Assembly: GCA_036873755.1 (NCBI GenBank)
Contig: JAVTVY010020589.1
Span: forward strand, 1 to 64,000
Direction: 5' to 3'
Length of the DNA: 64,000 nucleotides
Source of the DNA: Hanleya hanleyi
Taxonomy: Eukaryota; Mollusca; Polyplacophora; Lepidopleurida; Hanleyidae
This document shows, one piece after another, positions 62,221 through 64,000 of this stretch. Both the position numbers and the translations under genes were made by a program. Below the pieces are notes generated by a model. The model did not search any database. It had not been told where the DNA came from and was given only the letters and a program-made list of their open reading frames with translations. The number at the start of each line of letters is the position of its first letter. Position 1 is the first letter of the stretch.

Positions 62221-62980
62221 CTTTTCTCCGCGGTGTAAACCTTTTCTCCGCGGTTGAAACCTTTTCTCCGCGGTGGAAACCTTTTCTCCGCGGTGTAAAC
62301 CTTTTCTCCGCGGTGAAAACCTTTTCTCCGCGGTTGAAACCTTTTCTCCGGGGTGGAAACCTTTTCTCCGCGGTGTAAACCTTTTCTCCGCGGTTGAAAC
62401 CTTTTCTCCGCGGTTAAAACCTTTTCTCCGCGGTGGAAACCTTTTCTCCGCGGTGTAAACCTTTTCTCCGCGGTTGAAACCTTTTCTCCGCGGTTAAAAC
62501 CTTTTCTCCGCGGTTAAAACCTTTTCTCCGCGGTGGAAACCTTTTCTCCGCGGTGGAAACCTTTTCTCCGCGGTTAAAACCTTTTCTCCGCGGTGGAAAC
62601 CTTTTCTCCGCGGTTGAAACCTTTCCTCCGCGGTGGAAACCTTTTCTCCGCGGTGGAAACCTTTTCTCCGCGGTGGAAACCTTTTCTCCGCGGTGGAAAC
62701 CTTTTCTCCGCGGTTGAAACCTTTTCTTCGCGGTGGAAACCTTTTCTCCGCGGTGTAAACCTTTTCTCCGCGGTGTAAACCTTTTCTCCGCGGTTGAAAC
62801 CTCTCCTCCTCGGTGGAAACCTTTTCTCCGCGGTGTAAACCTTTTCTCCGCGGTGTAAACCTTTTCTCCGCGGTGGAAACCTTTTCTCCGCGGTGAAAAC
62901 CTTTTCTCCGCGGTGAAAACCTTTTCTCCGCGGTTAAAACCTTTTCTCCGCGGTGGAAACCTTTTCTCCGCGGTGGAAAC
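62221..62980. repeat. 20-bp satellite, 38 units
   Basis: Units of CTTTTCTCCGCGGTGNAAAC run in exact 20-base phase over 760 bases. Variation is concentrated at two or three positions after CCGCGG (GTGG, GTGT, GTTG, GTTA, GTGA). Almost every unit has a SacII site. Long frames on both strands (up to 224 codons) arise only because the unit lacks stops in some phases. Confidence 0.95.
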
Positions 62981-63279
62981 ACACGTGACTTGACAGTCTC
63001 GCTCTGGGCTTGTACCGCCATATTGTTTTCTTGGAAAATCGTTAGTAGTAGTATAAGAGTAAAAAACCGCATATTGACCCCTTTGCACTTAAACTTGAGG
63101 GGTAACTGGTGATTTCCCTAAAGAATCCGACAGGGGGCGCCACCAGCTCAAGAGAGCTCCTCGCAAAAGGGAGGCAACTCTTGATGTACTTTTGTGGTTT
63201 TTGGCAAATGTCGGGTTATCTTCCCTGATTCGAACATTTGCATATTAAATCTATACGAGAAAATGCCTGTATGGGGTAT
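62981..63279. promoter_or_regulatory. Promoter-like sequence between satellite and NRF1 repeats
   Basis: CACGTGAC at 62982-62989 directly abuts the array, as CACGTGAC does at the end of the 36-bp array (11217-11224). CCGCCATATTG at 63015-63025 is a YY1-like core, and GGGGGCGCCACCAG follows near 63134. No gene is visible. Confidence 0.35.
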
Positions 63280-64000
63280 GGATGATCCGATGGGGTCGTA
63301 TGAGGTATCATTGTGAAGCTTATGTGAGGGGGCATCTGTGGGGTTGAAATAGCGTCATTCTGCGCATACGCGCTTGACCAAGGGTATGGAAATAGACGTT
63401 TTGGAGCTAGGGGAGCCCCTAATGGTCCGATGGAGTCGAGTGAGGTATCAAAGTGAAGCATTCGTGAAGAGGCATCTGATGGGCTGGGTGTGGGGTTGAA
63501 ATAGCGTCATTCTGCGCATGCGCGGTAGACCAAGGGTATGGCTCTAGGGGAGCCACTATTGGGCCGATTGGGTCGAGCGAAGTATTAATGTGAAGCACAC
63601 GTGAGGGGGCATCTGACTGGATTAGTGGTTCGGGCGTTGTCACCAGTCTGCGCATGCGTAAACAGAGAATTGTGGGAAAAGGCTATGGGAATACACGTTT
63701 TGGGATCTAGGGGAGCCACTATTGGGCCGATTGGGTCGAGTGAGGTATTAATGTGAAGCACACATGAGGGGGGATCTGACTGGAATAGTGGTTTAGGCGT
63801 TGTCACCATCCTGCGCATGCGCAAACAGGGAATTGTGGGAAAAGGCTATGGAAATAGACGTTTTTGGATCTAGGTAAGCCCCTAGTGGCCGATTGGGTCG
63901 AGTGAGGTATCGTGTGAAGCACCCATGAGGGGGCATCCGTCTGGACTAGTGTCTCGGCCGTTGTCACCAGTCTCCGCATGCGCATACAGGGAATTGTGGG
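63280..64000 (+). repeat. Tandem units with NRF1-type palindromes, running off the window
   Basis: Five units of about 138-165 bp start near 63292, 63431, 63569, 63735 and 63893. Each has GAGTGAGGTAT, GTGAAGC, TGAGGGGGCAT, a GCGCATGCGC-type palindrome and GGCTATGG or GGGTATGG. Full NRF1 matches are TGCGCATGCGCG at 63513-63524 and TGCGCATGCGCA at 63812-63823; other units differ by one or two bases. Homologous to 6440-6640 on the minus strand. Short frames here are not genes. Confidence 0.8.

Noticed and set aside
62221..62980. CRISPR array
   Set aside because: Units are contiguous 20-mers with no unique spacers and the context is eukaryotic.
62414..63088. 224- and 192-codon minus-strand frames and 61-codon plus-strand frames with 20-residue repeats
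   Set aside because: They arise from the 20-bp satellite (three units make 20 codons) and have no coding evidence outside it.
63130..63150. GGGGGCGCCACCAG here and near 48853 as CTCF sites
   Set aside because: The words overlap the CTCF core only partly and in the wrong arrangement; two occurrences are too few.

Overview
The window is nuclear DNA of a metazoan, most likely a gastropod mollusc. It is AT-rich, has no dense gene order, and carries hAT, piggyBac, LINE and Polinton remnants. Three copies (near 13.9, 21.8 and 51.3 kb) of a GTGAGTGAG...TTTAACGTCGC...TCAGCTATATCACGACG motif recall a short repeat I associate with marine gastropods. The species cannot be resolved from this sequence.

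Layout. 1-2520: a large hAT-transposase-derived ORF that stays open to the left edge. 3450-3788: a piggyBac C-terminal remnant. 5768 to about 11.3 kb: a virus-like mobile segment of Maverick/Polinton affinity. It holds a 3'-truncated retroviral-type integrase on the minus strand, an IAP-like RING-finger gene on the plus strand, and a convergent minus-strand gene that joins a CARD to two PC4-like modules. The last two genes have TATA boxes and lie next to tandem arrays built on a YY1-type core (AAGATGGCGGC): 3 units beside the RING gene and 19 beside the CARD gene. The RING gene is followed by an excellent match to the metazoan histone mRNA 3' stem-loop.

12.5-28.4 kb is non-coding dispersed repeat (family A) with a MITE, a SINE-like insertion and a roughly 0.4-0.7 kb tandem array. 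28.44-46.75 kb is a tandem segmental duplication of about 9 kb, each copy carrying a dead LINE RNase H fragment and two adjacent foldback elements. 47.58-51.18 kb is a 3.6 kb DNA transposon with perfect 21-bp terminal inverted repeats. 51-62 kb is more repeat, with a perfect 25-bp x 10 array, a dead reverse transcriptase and a weak TIR-domain-like fragment. 62.2-64 kb holds a 20-bp x 38 satellite, then repeat units with NRF1-type palindromes. Those units are homologous to the upstream region of the integrase at 6.4-6.6 kb, so a second Polinton-like element probably begins at or beyond the right edge.

How the parts may work together (inference): the RING/CARD-PC4 pair looks like a host-manipulation and transcription cassette. 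A ubiquitin ligase and a death-fold adaptor would act on host apoptotic or innate signalling. PC4 modules would bind single-stranded DNA or act in transcription. Arrays of host factor sites and a histone-type mRNA end could tie expression to the host cell state or cell cycle. All function calls come from motif reading alone; no database search was made.
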